Numbered from the stretch's first letter, positions 23,647 to 32,292 are shown. The stretch: 42,005 nt of DNA from an uncultured Bacteroidales bacterium (GCA_946401725.1 CAMIVE010000013.1:1-42005); one strand, 5' to 3'. A program made the numbers and translations. The notes: a model not told the origin generated them from the letters alone.

Positions 23647-25385
23647 AAACGAAGGTATTCCATCATATAATGCCTTTCTTTGCCCTCTGCGTCTTTTTTT
23701 GTGTGGGGCCACTGCCGATGAAGGCTTGTGGCGACACCATTCCCCTTCAGGCGCTGCAGATCGCCACCCGCACCGTTGAGCTACAGTGGACCCCGGCAAG
23801 TACGGGTACCGCCACCACCGTTTTCCGTCGTTATCCCGGCGAGACCACCGAACGCCAGATAGCGGTCACCTCAGACAACCACTATATTGACCGCCATGGT
23901 CGTGCCGTGTGCGACGATACGGTGTATTACTCCGTCAGCCAGACCATTGCTGGAGTCGACAATCGGGGGGCCGCTGCGGTGAATGTCAACGATATGGACC
24001 CTACAGCCATGGCGACGTGGGGATTGGTGACGGTCGATGAGGCCAGCCAGACCATCCTTCTGCAATGGGAAGCCAGTCCTGACAGCGACATTATGGGCTA
24101 CCTTGTCATGGAGGGCAGTCCCAGTATGGTGGTCGACACGGTTTTCGGACGGACCAACACACAATATACGGCTTCGCGTTTCGCGACCGATACCGTCTAC
24201 CATTTCCGCATCTGCGCTTTCGATTCCTGTTTGTTGGCGGCGGCACTGACAGACCCCTGCAACAATGTCGTTGTGCAGTTGGAGAGCCAGCCCTGCAGCC
24301 GTTCGGTGACGGCTCGTTGGAATCACTATGAGAATATGCCGGGTGGGGTGGACCATTATGAGTTGTGGGTTTCCGAGGATGGCGGTGCTTTCAGTCGGGT
24401 AGCCACCGTGGGAGCCACAGAGACGCCCCAGTCCCTTTTCGAAGTCTCGGAAGCGGCCATGTCCGTACAGGCCTATGTCAAGGCTGTCGGCGGGCAGTAC
24501 GTGTCGCTCAGCAACCGCGATACGGTGGCTTTTTCTACGGCCGAGCGTCCCGCGTATTTCTATCTGCGCAAAGTCTCCACCTCTGACGATGGTGCTGTGG
24601 TCACGGTGATGGCGCAGACCGACCCCCAGTTTACGGGTGACGATTATAAGGTCTACCGATCTGTTGACGGCGGTCCTGTTGCGGTGGTGGGCCATTGCCA
24701 GCCCCAGAGCGACGGCAGCTTGGTGTGGCATGATTTGTCGGCCCGACCCACCGAAGCAGTCTATAGCTATTGTCTCGGAGTGCTTGACGGCTGCGGACGC
24801 AACGAGATGAAAACACGCACAGGCTCCACCCTGCTGCTTCGTCTTGAGGAGCAGGGAACAGCGTTGTTGGCTAGCTGGAATGGCTATGAGGGATGGACAG
24901 GTACTACGTCCTATGATCTTTTGGAAAGCCCGATAGAGGAGGAGCAGTGGGTCTCGGTCGGTGCCACCACCGCCCAAGATGTGGTGGTTTCAAGTGACGG
25001 ACAGCAGGGCGGAGGCCGTCGCTATAAGGTTGTTGCCGCCGAAGGGAACAATTCCGAGCACCAGTTAGGCGACACGCTGCAAAGTGCCATCTTCTACCAT
25101 CGACAGGAGACGCAGGTGTGGCTGCCCAACGCCTTTACGCCTACGGAGACTTCCAACAATTATTTCGGTCCACAGTTTCTTTATATGGATGCTGCCGACT
25201 ACCAGTTTGTCATCTTCAACCGGCAAGGTCTTGAAATATTCCGAACTACCGATCCGTCTGTCCAGTGGGATGGGCGCAAGGAGGGCCGTCTGTTGCCGGC
25301 AGGATCGTATGTCTATTGGCTCAGTTATCGCAAAGGCGACGGCACCATCCAGTATCGTAAAGGGACGGTAACGTTGGTTTATTAA
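23643..25385 (+). CDS. Secreted fibronectin-like protein with T9SS type B sorting domain
   Basis: A 580-aa predicted surface or secreted protein. It has a cleavable signal peptide (about residues 1-29, ending near PMKACGD), then four or five fibronectin-type-III-like repeats. These carry VELQWTPASTGTATTVFRR, TILLQWEASPDSDIMGY, SVTARWNHYENMPGG and ALLASWNGYEGWTGT strands. The last 90 residues match the gliding-motility-associated (CHU_C) type B signal: LPNAFTPTETSNNYFGP, VIFNRQGLEIF, WDGRKEGRLLPAGSYVYWL, and terminal KGTVTLVY. The usual NGDG after FTP is replaced by TETS. Such tails direct export by the type IX secretion system, implying the genome encodes it elsewhere. Translationally coupled to the exporter gene upstream. 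Confidence 0.87.
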   Translation: MKTKVFHHIMPFFALCVFFCVGPLPMKACGDTIPLQALQIATRTVELQWTPASTGTATTVFRRYPGETTERQIAVTSDNHYIDRHGRAVCDDTVYYSVSQTIAGVDNRGAAAVNVNDMDPTAMATWGLVTVDEASQTILLQWEASPDSDIMGYLVMEGSPSMVVDTVFGRTNTQYTASRFATDTVYHFRICAFDSCLLAAALTDPCNNVVVQLESQPCSRSVTARWNHYENMPGGVDHYELWVSEDGGAFSRVATVGATETPQSLFEVSEAAMSVQAYVKAVGGQYVSLSNRDTVAFSTAERPAYFYLRKVSTSDDGAVVTVMAQTDPQFTGDDYKVYRSVDGGPVAVVGHCQPQSDGSLVWHDLSARPTEAVYSYCLGVLDGCGRNEMKTRTGSTLLLRLEEQGTALLASWNGYEGWTGTTSYDLLESPIEEEQWVSVGATTAQDVVVSSDGQQGGGRRYKVVAAEGNNSEHQLGDTLQSAIFYHRQETQVWLPNAFTPTETSNNYFGPQFLYMDAADYQFVIFNRQGLEIFRTTDPSVQWDGRKEGRLLPAGSYVYWLSYRKGDGTIQYRKGTVTLVY

Positions 25386-25399
25386 AACGCATTTTTTTG

Positions 25400-25407
25400 T
25401 ATCTTTG
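25400..25407 (+). promoter_or_regulatory. -7 element of the nadK promoter
   Basis: TATCTTTG matches TAnnTTTG, 59 bp before ATG 25467; the nearest TTG (25374-25376) has a long 23-bp spacing. A good Shine-Dalgarno-like AAGGAGG at 25421-25427 lies too far (39 bp) upstream of the start codon to serve it. Confidence 0.6.
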
Positions 25408-25466
25408 TCTTTGCAAAGTCAAGGAGGAATACTATAAAATTATTTGATTATAAATAGATTAATAAA

Positions 25467-26264
25467 ATGAGGGTCGCATTATTTACCAAGAACAATACAC
25501 CGGAGCATAAGGCTGGAAGAGAAGCTTTGATAGAAGCATTGCGTCGTCGTGACATCGAAGTGGTGGAATTGTGGAATCATGAGATACAGATTGATATGAT
25601 GGTCTCTATTGGTGGCGATGGTACGTTGCTGAGTGCTGTTCACCAGATTGGCGATTGTGGCATACCTGTGGTGGGTATCAATTTCGGTCATTTGGGTTTT
25701 TTGACCACAGCGGGACGCGACGATATCGATAAATTGGCTGATTGTCTGCGTGAGGGACGTTACAGCACAGAGAAGCGTACCATGCTCGAGGTTACCGTGC
25801 ATTCGGGTGGAGAATGCCGGCATCTCAGTGCACTCAATGAAGTCTATCTGCACCGTTGCGAGGATGCCCCCTTGCTTCACACGCAGGTGGAAGTCGACGA
25901 TGACATGGTGGCCACTTATGCCGCTGACGGCTTGATTGTGGCGACACCGACAGGTTCCACCGCCTATTCGCTCAGTTGCGGCGGTCCCATCTTGACTCCC
26001 GATTCAGGATGCTTGGTTCTGACCCCCATAGCAGCCCATACACTTACGCAAAGACCTGTTATTGTCAGCGACAATGTACGTCTGCGACTCCATGACGAAG
26101 AGGCCGACGTCCGTTTTACGCTGGGTGTCGATTCCTATGTCTGTACGCTCGACGGCACCAGTGTGGTAGAGGTCTGCAAAGCCCCTTATAGCACCCAGCT
26201 GGTGCGTATCGAACGCCAAAATTTCTTTTCCGCCATCCGTGACAAACTGATGTGGGGTTTGTAG
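25467..26264 (+). CDS. nadK: NAD kinase
   Basis: A 265-aa enzyme phosphorylating NAD to NADP. The catalytic GGDGT motif is residues 49-53, followed by GINFGHLGFLTT (near 72) and the NAD-binding GLIVATPTGSTAYSLSCGGPI near 153; these are the family hallmarks. Slightly shorter than most NadK proteins of about 290 aa; the N-terminus MRVALFTKNNTPEH is intact, so the product looks complete. It has its own promoter, separate from the exporter operon. Confidence 0.96.
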   Translation: MRVALFTKNNTPEHKAGREALIEALRRRDIEVVELWNHEIQIDMMVSIGGDGTLLSAVHQIGDCGIPVVGINFGHLGFLTTAGRDDIDKLADCLREGRYSTEKRTMLEVTVHSGGECRHLSALNEVYLHRCEDAPLLHTQVEVDDDMVATYAADGLIVATPTGSTAYSLSCGGPILTPDSGCLVLTPIAAHTLTQRPVIVSDNVRLRLHDEEADVRFTLGVDSYVCTLDGTSVVEVCKAPYSTQLVRIERQNFFSAIRDKLMWGL

Positions 26265-26351
26265 TCCTGTACGCCAGCTATCTTAAGGTATAGGATAGTA
26301 TTGAATTAAAAAAAAATAATGTTTAAAGCTCACATAATAAAAATATTTCTG

Positions 26352-26359
26352 TATCTTTA
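26352..26359 (+). promoter_or_regulatory. Near-consensus -7 element before the arginase-fold gene
   Basis: TATCTTTA differs from TAnnTTTG only in the last base; 23 bp before ATG 26383. No clear -33 TTG. Confidence 0.4.
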
Positions 26360-26382
26360 CATTTTCAAAAAAAGTGTTAAAT

Positions 26383-27558
26383 ATGGAGTTGAGTACGTAT
26401 TTTCAGCCTGTTAGTTTAGAAAAAATTGCATTTCGCGAAGATGAATTCATCACAAATGTCGGAATGGCAACCCGAATTTATCATCAGGAAGGCGATTTTC
26501 CAGGCTTGGAAAACGTGCAACTGGCTCTTTTCGGGGTATGCGACGACCGGGGAGCTGTGGACAATGCAGGATGCAAGGATGGTCCCGACGAGATCCGCCG
26601 TTTCCTCTACCGTCTGGCATTGCCGGAGGCCTCCATGCAGATGGTGGACTTAGGCAACCTTCAGGCGGGCGATACGCAGGAAGATACCCAGTATGCGGTC
26701 ACGGAGGTGGTCTACAAACTGCTGGAACGCAACATGACGGTCATTATCCTGGGTGGCGGCCAACAGCTCTCGTTTGCCAATTACAAAGCATACGAAGTGC
26801 TGGGTCGTGTGGTGAATATCGCCAGCGTCGACGCCATGTTCGACTTGGGCAACGACACAACGGGGCTGACGTCACGCAACTGGATGAGCCATATCATCGC
26901 CCAGCAGCCTAACTACCTCTTTAACTTTGCCAATATCGGCTATCAGACCTACTTCACCGGCAAGGCTATGGTGGACTTGATGGACGAGCTGAATTTCGAT
27001 GCCTACCGTCTGGGTGCCATCCAGGCGGACATGGTACGTGCCGAGACGCTGGTTCGCTCGGCGGACATGGTGTCGGTCGACATCAACGCGGTGCGCCTCT
27101 CCGACGCCCCGGGACAAGTCCACGGGTCGCCCCACGGCTTCTACGGCGAAGAGCTCTGTCGCCTGGCTCGCTTCGCAGGCATGAGCGACAAACTCACCTC
27201 CATCGGTTTCTACGAGTACAACCCGCTCTATGACATGCGCGGCCAGACCGCCCACATGATCGCCCATGCGATATGGTACTTCATCGAGGGATTCTATCTG
27301 CGGCAGTCTGACTTCCCGCACCGCGACAAGCAGAACTACAAGCACTTCATGGTAGGACTGAACGAGGGAGACATGGAGATCTCCTTCTACAAAAGCAAGA
27401 AGAGCGACCGCTGGTGGATGGAAGTGCCTTACAACGGCGAACAGAAAGAACAATACAAACGTCACCTGTTGGTGCCCTGCACCTATGCCGACTACGAACA
27501 GGCGCAGCGTAACGAAATGCCCGAATTGTGGTGGAAGTACTACCAACGCGTGAATTGA
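26383..27558 (+). CDS. Arginase/formimidoylglutamase-fold protein with degenerate metal site
   Basis: A 391-aa ureohydrolase-fold protein from ATG 26383 (the frame is open to a GTG 9 bases earlier, which I reject). Family landmarks are present: GCKDGPDEIRR near 63-73, GGGQQLS at 124-130, SVDAMFD at 148-154 and SVDIN at 231-235. In active arginases these are GGDHS, DAHxD and DxD, which supply the two Mn ions; here the histidines become Gln127 or Gln128 and Met152, and the second Asp of DxD becomes Asn235. The binuclear Mn centre is therefore probably absent. It may be a catalytically inactive or differently active member; no hut genes adjoin it. Confidence 0.8.
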   Translation: MELSTYFQPVSLEKIAFREDEFITNVGMATRIYHQEGDFPGLENVQLALFGVCDDRGAVDNAGCKDGPDEIRRFLYRLALPEASMQMVDLGNLQAGDTQEDTQYAVTEVVYKLLERNMTVIILGGGQQLSFANYKAYEVLGRVVNIASVDAMFDLGNDTTGLTSRNWMSHIIAQQPNYLFNFANIGYQTYFTGKAMVDLMDELNFDAYRLGAIQADMVRAETLVRSADMVSVDINAVRLSDAPGQVHGSPHGFYGEELCRLARFAGMSDKLTSIGFYEYNPLYDMRGQTAHMIAHAIWYFIEGFYLRQSDFPHRDKQNYKHFMVGLNEGDMEISFYKSKKSDRWWMEVPYNGEQKEQYKRHLLVPCTYADYEQAQRNEMPELWWKYYQRVN

Positions 27559-27611
27559 TACAGAATAACCCCAAACCCAATAAAGTTTCTAACCCTTTTA
27601 AATACCAGATT

Positions 27612-28400
27612 ATGAAAAGATTCAGTACCTTTCTGATGGCTATGGCCATAATGGGATTCTTCTTGACTTCTTGTTCCAAGAAAGTCTATTACCAAGTATT
27701 TCAGACATTGCCCTCCAATGCCGAGACATGTCAGATGAAGGATGGCAATATGACACATGAAGATGCCTATTGCATTGTGCGTTACAATTTCTTCGCCCAG
27801 GAAGGCGATGCCGGATTCTGGGTCACCAACAAGAGCGACTCGATTATCTATGTCGACCTGGCGGAGTGCTTCTTCAACCTGAACGGCAATGCCTACGACT
27901 ACTATCAGGGTCGCGAATGGACCCAGACCAAGTCGCAGACCGTCTCCAACTCCAAAAAGGAGAAAGGCAACAAGACAGCTGATATCTCGTCCAGCGCCAG
28001 TTCCACTTCCACCAAGGCTACCTCGTCGGTGGAACGCAGAGTGGTGATTGTGCCGCCCCATGCAACGAAATATGTGTCGGAATACCATATCGTCTCGAAT
28101 ATGATTGAACTCTGTGGGGTGAAAGACACACCGCGCAAGGGCAAATCGGCCGGTGCTTCGTTCACTCAGGAGACTTCGCCGGTTGTTTTCGGCAACTATG
28201 TCACCTACAAGGTAGGCATGCACGGCAAGAAGGTACATGTGGATGATATGTTCTATGTGTCGCAGATTATCAATGTGAACGAAGGCTCGATGTTTGAGAT
28301 GGTGCGCGAGAAGGATGCCTGCGGCAAGGAGAAAGGCGAGAAAGTGGAAAAGATGCTCTACTCGACTGCCGACCGTTTCTACGTGTCCTACAAACGCTAA
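27612..28400 (+). CDS. Predicted lipoprotein of unknown function
   Basis: A 262-aa protein with a lipoprotein signal peptide: basic MKRF, hydrophobic FLMAMAIMGFFL, and lipobox LTSC with Cys22 as the modified residue. The mature part contains an aromatic N-terminal domain, a serine/lysine/threonine-rich linker (about residues 112-145, SSSASSTSTKATSS) and a VPPHATKYVSEYHIV region that looks beta-rich. I do not recognise the family. Start ATG 27612 is chosen because it begins the signal peptide; an upstream frame to 27528 overlaps the previous gene. No promoter was found in the 53-bp gap, so it may be co-transcribed with the arginase-fold gene. Confidence 0.82.
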   Translation: MKRFSTFLMAMAIMGFFLTSCSKKVYYQVFQTLPSNAETCQMKDGNMTHEDAYCIVRYNFFAQEGDAGFWVTNKSDSIIYVDLAECFFNLNGNAYDYYQGREWTQTKSQTVSNSKKEKGNKTADISSSASSTSTKATSSVERRVVIVPPHATKYVSEYHIVSNMIELCGVKDTPRKGKSAGASFTQETSPVVFGNYVTYKVGMHGKKVHVDDMFYVSQIINVNEGSMFEMVREKDACGKEKGEKVEKMLYSTADRFYVSYKR

Positions 28401-28415
28401 ACCAATTCATACTGT

Positions 28416-28480
28416 CGGGACGTTTGGAATGCTGCGGTGCTCCATGCGTCCCGGCCGTTTGACCGCATGACCAGTCATGC
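28416..28480 (+). other. Two strong hairpins in the 3' region of the lipoprotein gene
   Basis: CGGGACG (28416-28422) pairs with CGTCCCG (28447-28453), with an inner TGGA/TCCA extension; 12 bases further GCATGA-CCAG-TCATGC (28465-28480) forms a second 6-bp stem. No U-tract follows, so they are not standard intrinsic terminators; they may protect the 3' end of the message or belong to the leader region upstream of the riboswitch. Confidence 0.5.
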
Positions 28481-28540
28481 AACGACCAAAGCAAACAATT
28501 ATTAACCCAAAATTCAATTCATAATTATTAACTAACTTTC

Positions 28541-28627
28541 AAAGGGGGTGCCCAACCAGCCGACACCCGTCGGCAGGGCTGAGAACAGACCCTTGGAACC
28601 TGATCCGGATAATACCGGCGGAGGAAA
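28541..28627 (+). promoter_or_regulatory. TPP riboswitch (THI element)
   Basis: Aptamer signatures are all present in order: the GGGGGTGCC start (28544), a variable hairpin GCCGAC-ACCC-GTCGGC, the CTGAGAA bulge (28579-28585) that reads the pyrimidine, ACCCTTGGAACCTGATC, and CCGGATAATACCGGCGGAGGAAA for the pyrophosphate. It senses thiamine pyrophosphate. The 3' end is only about 4 nt before the ATG at 28632, so ligand binding most probably blocks translation initiation; no terminator stem is visible. Controls the thiamine uptake operon. Confidence 0.95.
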
Positions 28628-28631
28628 AAAC

Positions 28632-30857
28632 ATGAAAAAACAACAATTAAGAATGGGTGCATTGCACAAGATGCTTTGCACCGCGGCAGTAGTGCTTGCC
28701 GCAACCAATGTCACTTATGGTCAAACCGACAAACGCGACACTGTGAGAACCAAACAATTGGAACGGGTCATCATCACAGATTCGCGTGTGAGCAACAAAG
28801 CACCTCTCACCACCACCACCCTTAACCGTGAACAGCTTGACGAAGAGAAAATCTCTCTGTCGCTGCCCTACATGTTGGAGAACCAGCCCAGCGTCGTCAC
28901 CTCGAGTGAGAATGGCGCAGTGGGTGTCACCAGCATGCGTATTCGTGGTGTGGACGCCACGCGCATCAATGTCAACATCAACGGCATCTCGCTGAACGAT
29001 GCTGAGAGCCAGACGGTTTATTGGTACAACATACCCAATTTGGGCGGCATGTCGCAGAGCGTGCAGCTGCAGCGCGGTGTCGGTGCCAGCAATGGCGGTA
29101 CGGCCGCTTTTGGCGGTGCAATGAACCTACAGACCCTCAGCACTGCCGCACAACCTTACGGTTCGGCCGACTTGGGATGGGGTTCGTTCAACACCCGCCA
29201 GTATGGCTTTACGGTCGGTACGGGCCTCACCAAACACGGCTTCACTTTCGACGCAGCCTACAACGGCTTGACGAGCGACGGCTGGCAGCGTGGCGGGCAG
29301 ACCAAGCAGCAGAGCCTCTTCCTCAATGCCGGATGGTACGGCGAGAAGTCTTTGTTGAAGTTCATTGCCATTATCGGCGACCAGCATACAGGCATCACCT
29401 GGAACGGCGCCACCGAAGAGGAACTCGACAACGACCCCCATTACAATAGTCGCGGCTCGTATACCGACTCGTTGGGCAATGTCTATTACTATGGCAACGA
29501 GACCGACAACTACCTGCAGCAGCACTATCAGCTGTATTATAGCCGACTGCTCAGCGACAACCTGACCCTCAATGCCGCTGTCGACTACACGCTGGGTAAG
29601 GGCTACACCGAAAGCTATAAGGACAACAAGAAAGCCACCAACTTCGCCATGGGCGACATGATTGCCGCCGGTGTGAGGAGCGACTTCATCACCCGCAAGA
29701 ATATGGACAATAAGGCCCTTACCGCCAACCTCTCGTTGGGTTACCACAAGGACGGGCTCACGGCCTCGTTCGGCGGCAGCTACCAGCACTACAACGGCGA
29801 CCATCTGGGCGAGGTCATCTGGTCGCAGCTGGTGCCGACGGTCAGCGAGGACAACACCGTCACCGGATGGGACGACAACACCGGTGAGAAGAACGACGCG
29901 GTCCTTTTTGCCAAACTGAACTATGAATTCTCCAGCCATTTCAACCTCTATGCCGACCTGCAGGCACGCTTTGTGTCCTACAGCTTGCACGGCATCGACG
30001 ACGACTACGGCCAGATTGACTACGACACCACCCACCTCTTCTTCAACCCCAAAGTGGGTCTCAACTATCGCATCGACGACAACCAGCGCTTCTACTTCGT
30101 CGCCGGCATATCGAACCGCGAACCCAACCGCACCGACATCAAGGAAGCCTGCGCCGACAATGACACCATCAGCCCCGAGACCATGCTCGACATCGAACTG
30201 GGCTATCAGATCAAAAAGAACCGTTTCCACTTCGAGGGCAACCTCTATGCCATGCTCTACAAGAACCAGCTGACAGCCACCGGTGTGGTCACCGAAAGCG
30301 GCTATGCCCTGATGGAGAATGTGGACAAGAGCTACCGCATTGGTGCCGAACTCGTGGCTGGCTATCAGTTTGACCGCCACTTCTCGTTGGAAGGCAACCT
30401 CACCCTCAGCACCAACAAGATTGTCGACTACCAGTATGAGGTGACCCTCGACGACTGGTATTCCAAGACCGTACTCAATATGGGCACCACCGACCTGGCC
30501 TTCTCGCCTTCGGTTGTGGGCGCCGCCATCTTCACCTATCGTCCGGTCGAACAGGCCAAGCTTCAGTTGGTGGGCAAATATGTGGGCGAGCAGTATGCCG
30601 ACAACACCTCGCGCGAGGACATGCTCGTGGAAGATTATTTCCTGCTCAACCTGCGCGCTTCGTACACCTTCGACATGAAGAACCACAACGAACTGGAATG
30701 CCAGTTGGCCGTCAACAACATATTGAACCACCAGTACCGTCTGAGCGCCTACGCCTATGGCGTGTACGACCCCGTTGCACAGACGTTCGACAACTACCGT
30801 GGTTACTTCCAGCAGCCGGGCATCAACTTCATGGCCCGCGTAATCTATCGCTTCTAA
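28632..30857 (+). CDS. TonB-dependent outer-membrane receptor for thiamine
   Basis: A 741-aa receptor with a signal peptide (about residues 1-30, ending NVTYGQ), a TonB box-like N-terminus and plug domain (LEENQPSVVTSSENGAVG-type segment with MRIRGVDATRINVNINGISLNDAESQ), then a 22-strand barrel ending in IYRF. It has no SusC-type carboxypeptidase-like N-terminal domain. The riboswitch 5 bases before its ATG, together with the following PnuT and thiamine pyrophosphokinase genes, shows it imports thiamine, thiamine phosphates or a close relative. The frame can be read back to 28548, but that part is the riboswitch itself. Confidence 0.9.
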   Translation: MKKQQLRMGALHKMLCTAAVVLAATNVTYGQTDKRDTVRTKQLERVIITDSRVSNKAPLTTTTLNREQLDEEKISLSLPYMLENQPSVVTSSENGAVGVTSMRIRGVDATRINVNINGISLNDAESQTVYWYNIPNLGGMSQSVQLQRGVGASNGGTAAFGGAMNLQTLSTAAQPYGSADLGWGSFNTRQYGFTVGTGLTKHGFTFDAAYNGLTSDGWQRGGQTKQQSLFLNAGWYGEKSLLKFIAIIGDQHTGITWNGATEEELDNDPHYNSRGSYTDSLGNVYYYGNETDNYLQQHYQLYYSRLLSDNLTLNAAVDYTLGKGYTESYKDNKKATNFAMGDMIAAGVRSDFITRKNMDNKALTANLSLGYHKDGLTASFGGSYQHYNGDHLGEVIWSQLVPTVSEDNTVTGWDDNTGEKNDAVLFAKLNYEFSSHFNLYADLQARFVSYSLHGIDDDYGQIDYDTTHLFFNPKVGLNYRIDDNQRFYFVAGISNREPNRTDIKEACADNDTISPETMLDIELGYQIKKNRFHFEGNLYAMLYKNQLTATGVVTESGYALMENVDKSYRIGAELVAGYQFDRHFSLEGNLTLSTNKIVDYQYEVTLDDWYSKTVLNMGTTDLAFSPSVVGAAIFTYRPVEQAKLQLVGKYVGEQYADNTSREDMLVEDYFLLNLRASYTFDMKNHNELECQLAVNNILNHQYRLSAYAYGVYDPVAQTFDNYRGYFQQPGINFMARVIYRF

Positions 30858-30887
30858 CCGACTGTGTTTTAACCGCAGGACATTGAT

Positions 30888-31523
30888 ATGATTTCCATCT
30901 TCGGATTTCAGATATCAGTTATCGACCTCATCGGTGCCATCATCGGCCTGTTCTATGTCGTCAGCGAATATAGGGCAGGCCGGTGGTTCTGGCCGTTGTC
31001 GCTGCTGATGTCGGCGTTTTATGCCGTTATTGACTTCAGTGCTGCGTATTATGCTAACGGCTCCATCTGTGTATACAATTTCATCATGTCCATTTACGGC
31101 ATCCTGGTATGGCGTGGCATAGTGCAGAGCCGTAACAAGGCGGAACGGCCTTTCGGTTCCTGTCCGTTGCGCAATGTGCCATGGATAGTGCTGGTTGTCG
31201 CTGTGCTTTCGGTGGTGCTGTGGTGGCTGTTGCAGTTGCTGGGCGAAGGCCACGAAGGGGTCGACATCCATGTCTCGGCATGGCTCGACGGCATCTCGTC
31301 GGCGCTGACTATTGTCGGCATGTGGATGCTCTCCCAGAAATGGTGGCAGCAGTGGATTTGCTGGATGGTGGTGAATCCGATCATGATGGTGCTGTTCTGG
31401 ATGAGCGGCAACTATGCATCGGCGGTGCTGTATGTCGTTTTCGAGGTGTTCTGCATTTTAGGTGTCCTCTCGTGGCGGCGCAAGGCCCTTGCCGATGAAA
31501 GAAAGGAGATATGTGATGAATAA
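30888..31523 (+). CDS. pnuT: PnuT/PnuC-family thiamine transporter
   Basis: A 211-aa inner-membrane protein with about seven hydrophobic helices and Trp-rich repeats (AGRWFWPLSLL, IYGILVWRG, QKWWQQWICWMVVNP) typical of the PnuC family of vitamin facilitators. Under TPP riboswitch control, next to thiamine pyrophosphokinase, the PnuT subgroup imports thiamine by trapping it as TPP. Starts 30 bp after the receptor gene; its last 8 bases overlap the kinase gene. Confidence 0.9.
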   Translation: MISIFGFQISVIDLIGAIIGLFYVVSEYRAGRWFWPLSLLMSAFYAVIDFSAAYYANGSICVYNFIMSIYGILVWRGIVQSRNKAERPFGSCPLRNVPWIVLVVAVLSVVLWWLLQLLGEGHEGVDIHVSAWLDGISSALTIVGMWMLSQKWWQQWICWMVVNPIMMVLFWMSGNYASAVLYVVFEVFCILGVLSWRRKALADERKEICDE

Positions 31524-32193
31524 AGCGATTATTTTAGCCAACGGATTGTTTCCCAAACGGGAGGAGGCACTGCAGGCGTTGCTGCAGTCGCCCTTGTTGA
31601 TATGCTGTGACGGAGCCTACAACAAGCTTGTGGCCAGCCAGCTCTTCTCCCATGCACAGGTGCTGCCCGAAGTGCATGTGGTGGGCGACGGCGATTCGCT
31701 GAAGTCGGAGGTGCGCCTGCATCCCCCGTTCCCTACGCAGTTTGTTTCGGGATATGACGACCAGGAGACCAACGACCTCACCAAGGCGGTCAAGTATGCC
31801 CTCACGCTGGGCGTTACCCATGTTGTTATTTTGGGTGCCACTGGCTTGCGCGAGGACCACACGCTGGGTAATATCAGCCTTTTGGCCCAGTATGCGGGAA
31901 TGAAGAGTGCATCGGGCAATCCCGTCAAGGTGCGCATGTACACCGATTACGGTTACTTCACGCCGATAACGGAGACTACGACATTTGCTTCTTTTGAGCG
32001 CCAACAGGTCTCTATCTTCTCTTTGTCGCCGGAAGTGTACCTCACCGCTGAAGGGTTGCGTTACCCTTTGCAGCGGCGCCGGCTGCACTACTGGTGGGAG
32101 GCGACGCTCAACGAAGCCATCGGCGAGAAATTCATCGTTTCGGTGGAAGGGCAAGGCGTGGCACTTGTCTACCAAACCCATGCTGCCAAATAA
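31516..32193 (+). CDS. tnpK: Thiamine pyrophosphokinase
   Basis: A 225-aa enzyme that transfers pyrophosphate from ATP to thiamine, giving TPP, and so traps imported thiamine in the cytoplasm. Motifs: CCDGAYNKL near 31, VVGDGDSL (near 57, metal site), QETNDLTKAVKYAL near 80, and GATGLREDHTLGN near 106. ATG 31516 lies inside the end of pnuT, and a Shine-Dalgarno-like AAAGGAG stands 8 bases in front, rare in this genome; it probably secures reinitiation. The frame can be read from 31462 but that overlaps pnuT without a family match. Confidence 0.93.
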   Translation: MNKAIILANGLFPKREEALQALLQSPLLICCDGAYNKLVASQLFSHAQVLPEVHVVGDGDSLKSEVRLHPPFPTQFVSGYDDQETNDLTKAVKYALTLGVTHVVILGATGLREDHTLGNISLLAQYAGMKSASGNPVKVRMYTDYGYFTPITETTTFASFERQQVSIFSLSPEVYLTAEGLRYPLQRRRLHYWWEATLNEAIGEKFIVSVEGQGVALVYQTHAAK

Positions 32194-32272
32194 AAAAACG
32201 AAACAATGTTTTGTTTCACAGCCAACTACCATGCGAAGTAAAAAAAGTGGCTTCCGTTTCTTATTTTTTGTG

Positions 32273-32280
32273 TACTTTTG
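32273..32280 (+). promoter_or_regulatory. -7 element of the tRNA-Ala promoter
   Basis: TACTTTTG exactly matches TAnnTTTG and lies 13 bp before the tRNA. No clear -33 TTG is seen at the usual distance. Confidence 0.7.
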
Positions 32281-32292
32281 CAGCCGCAAAAA

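Noticed and set aside
25421-25427. AAGGAGG as ribosome binding site of nadK
   Set aside because: It lies 39 bp before the ATG at 25467 and no reading frame begins at the proper distance from it.
29127-30731. 534-aa minus-strand reading frame opposite the thiamine receptor
   Set aside because: The receptor frame has clear family motifs, signal peptide and riboswitch; the antisense frame has none of these.
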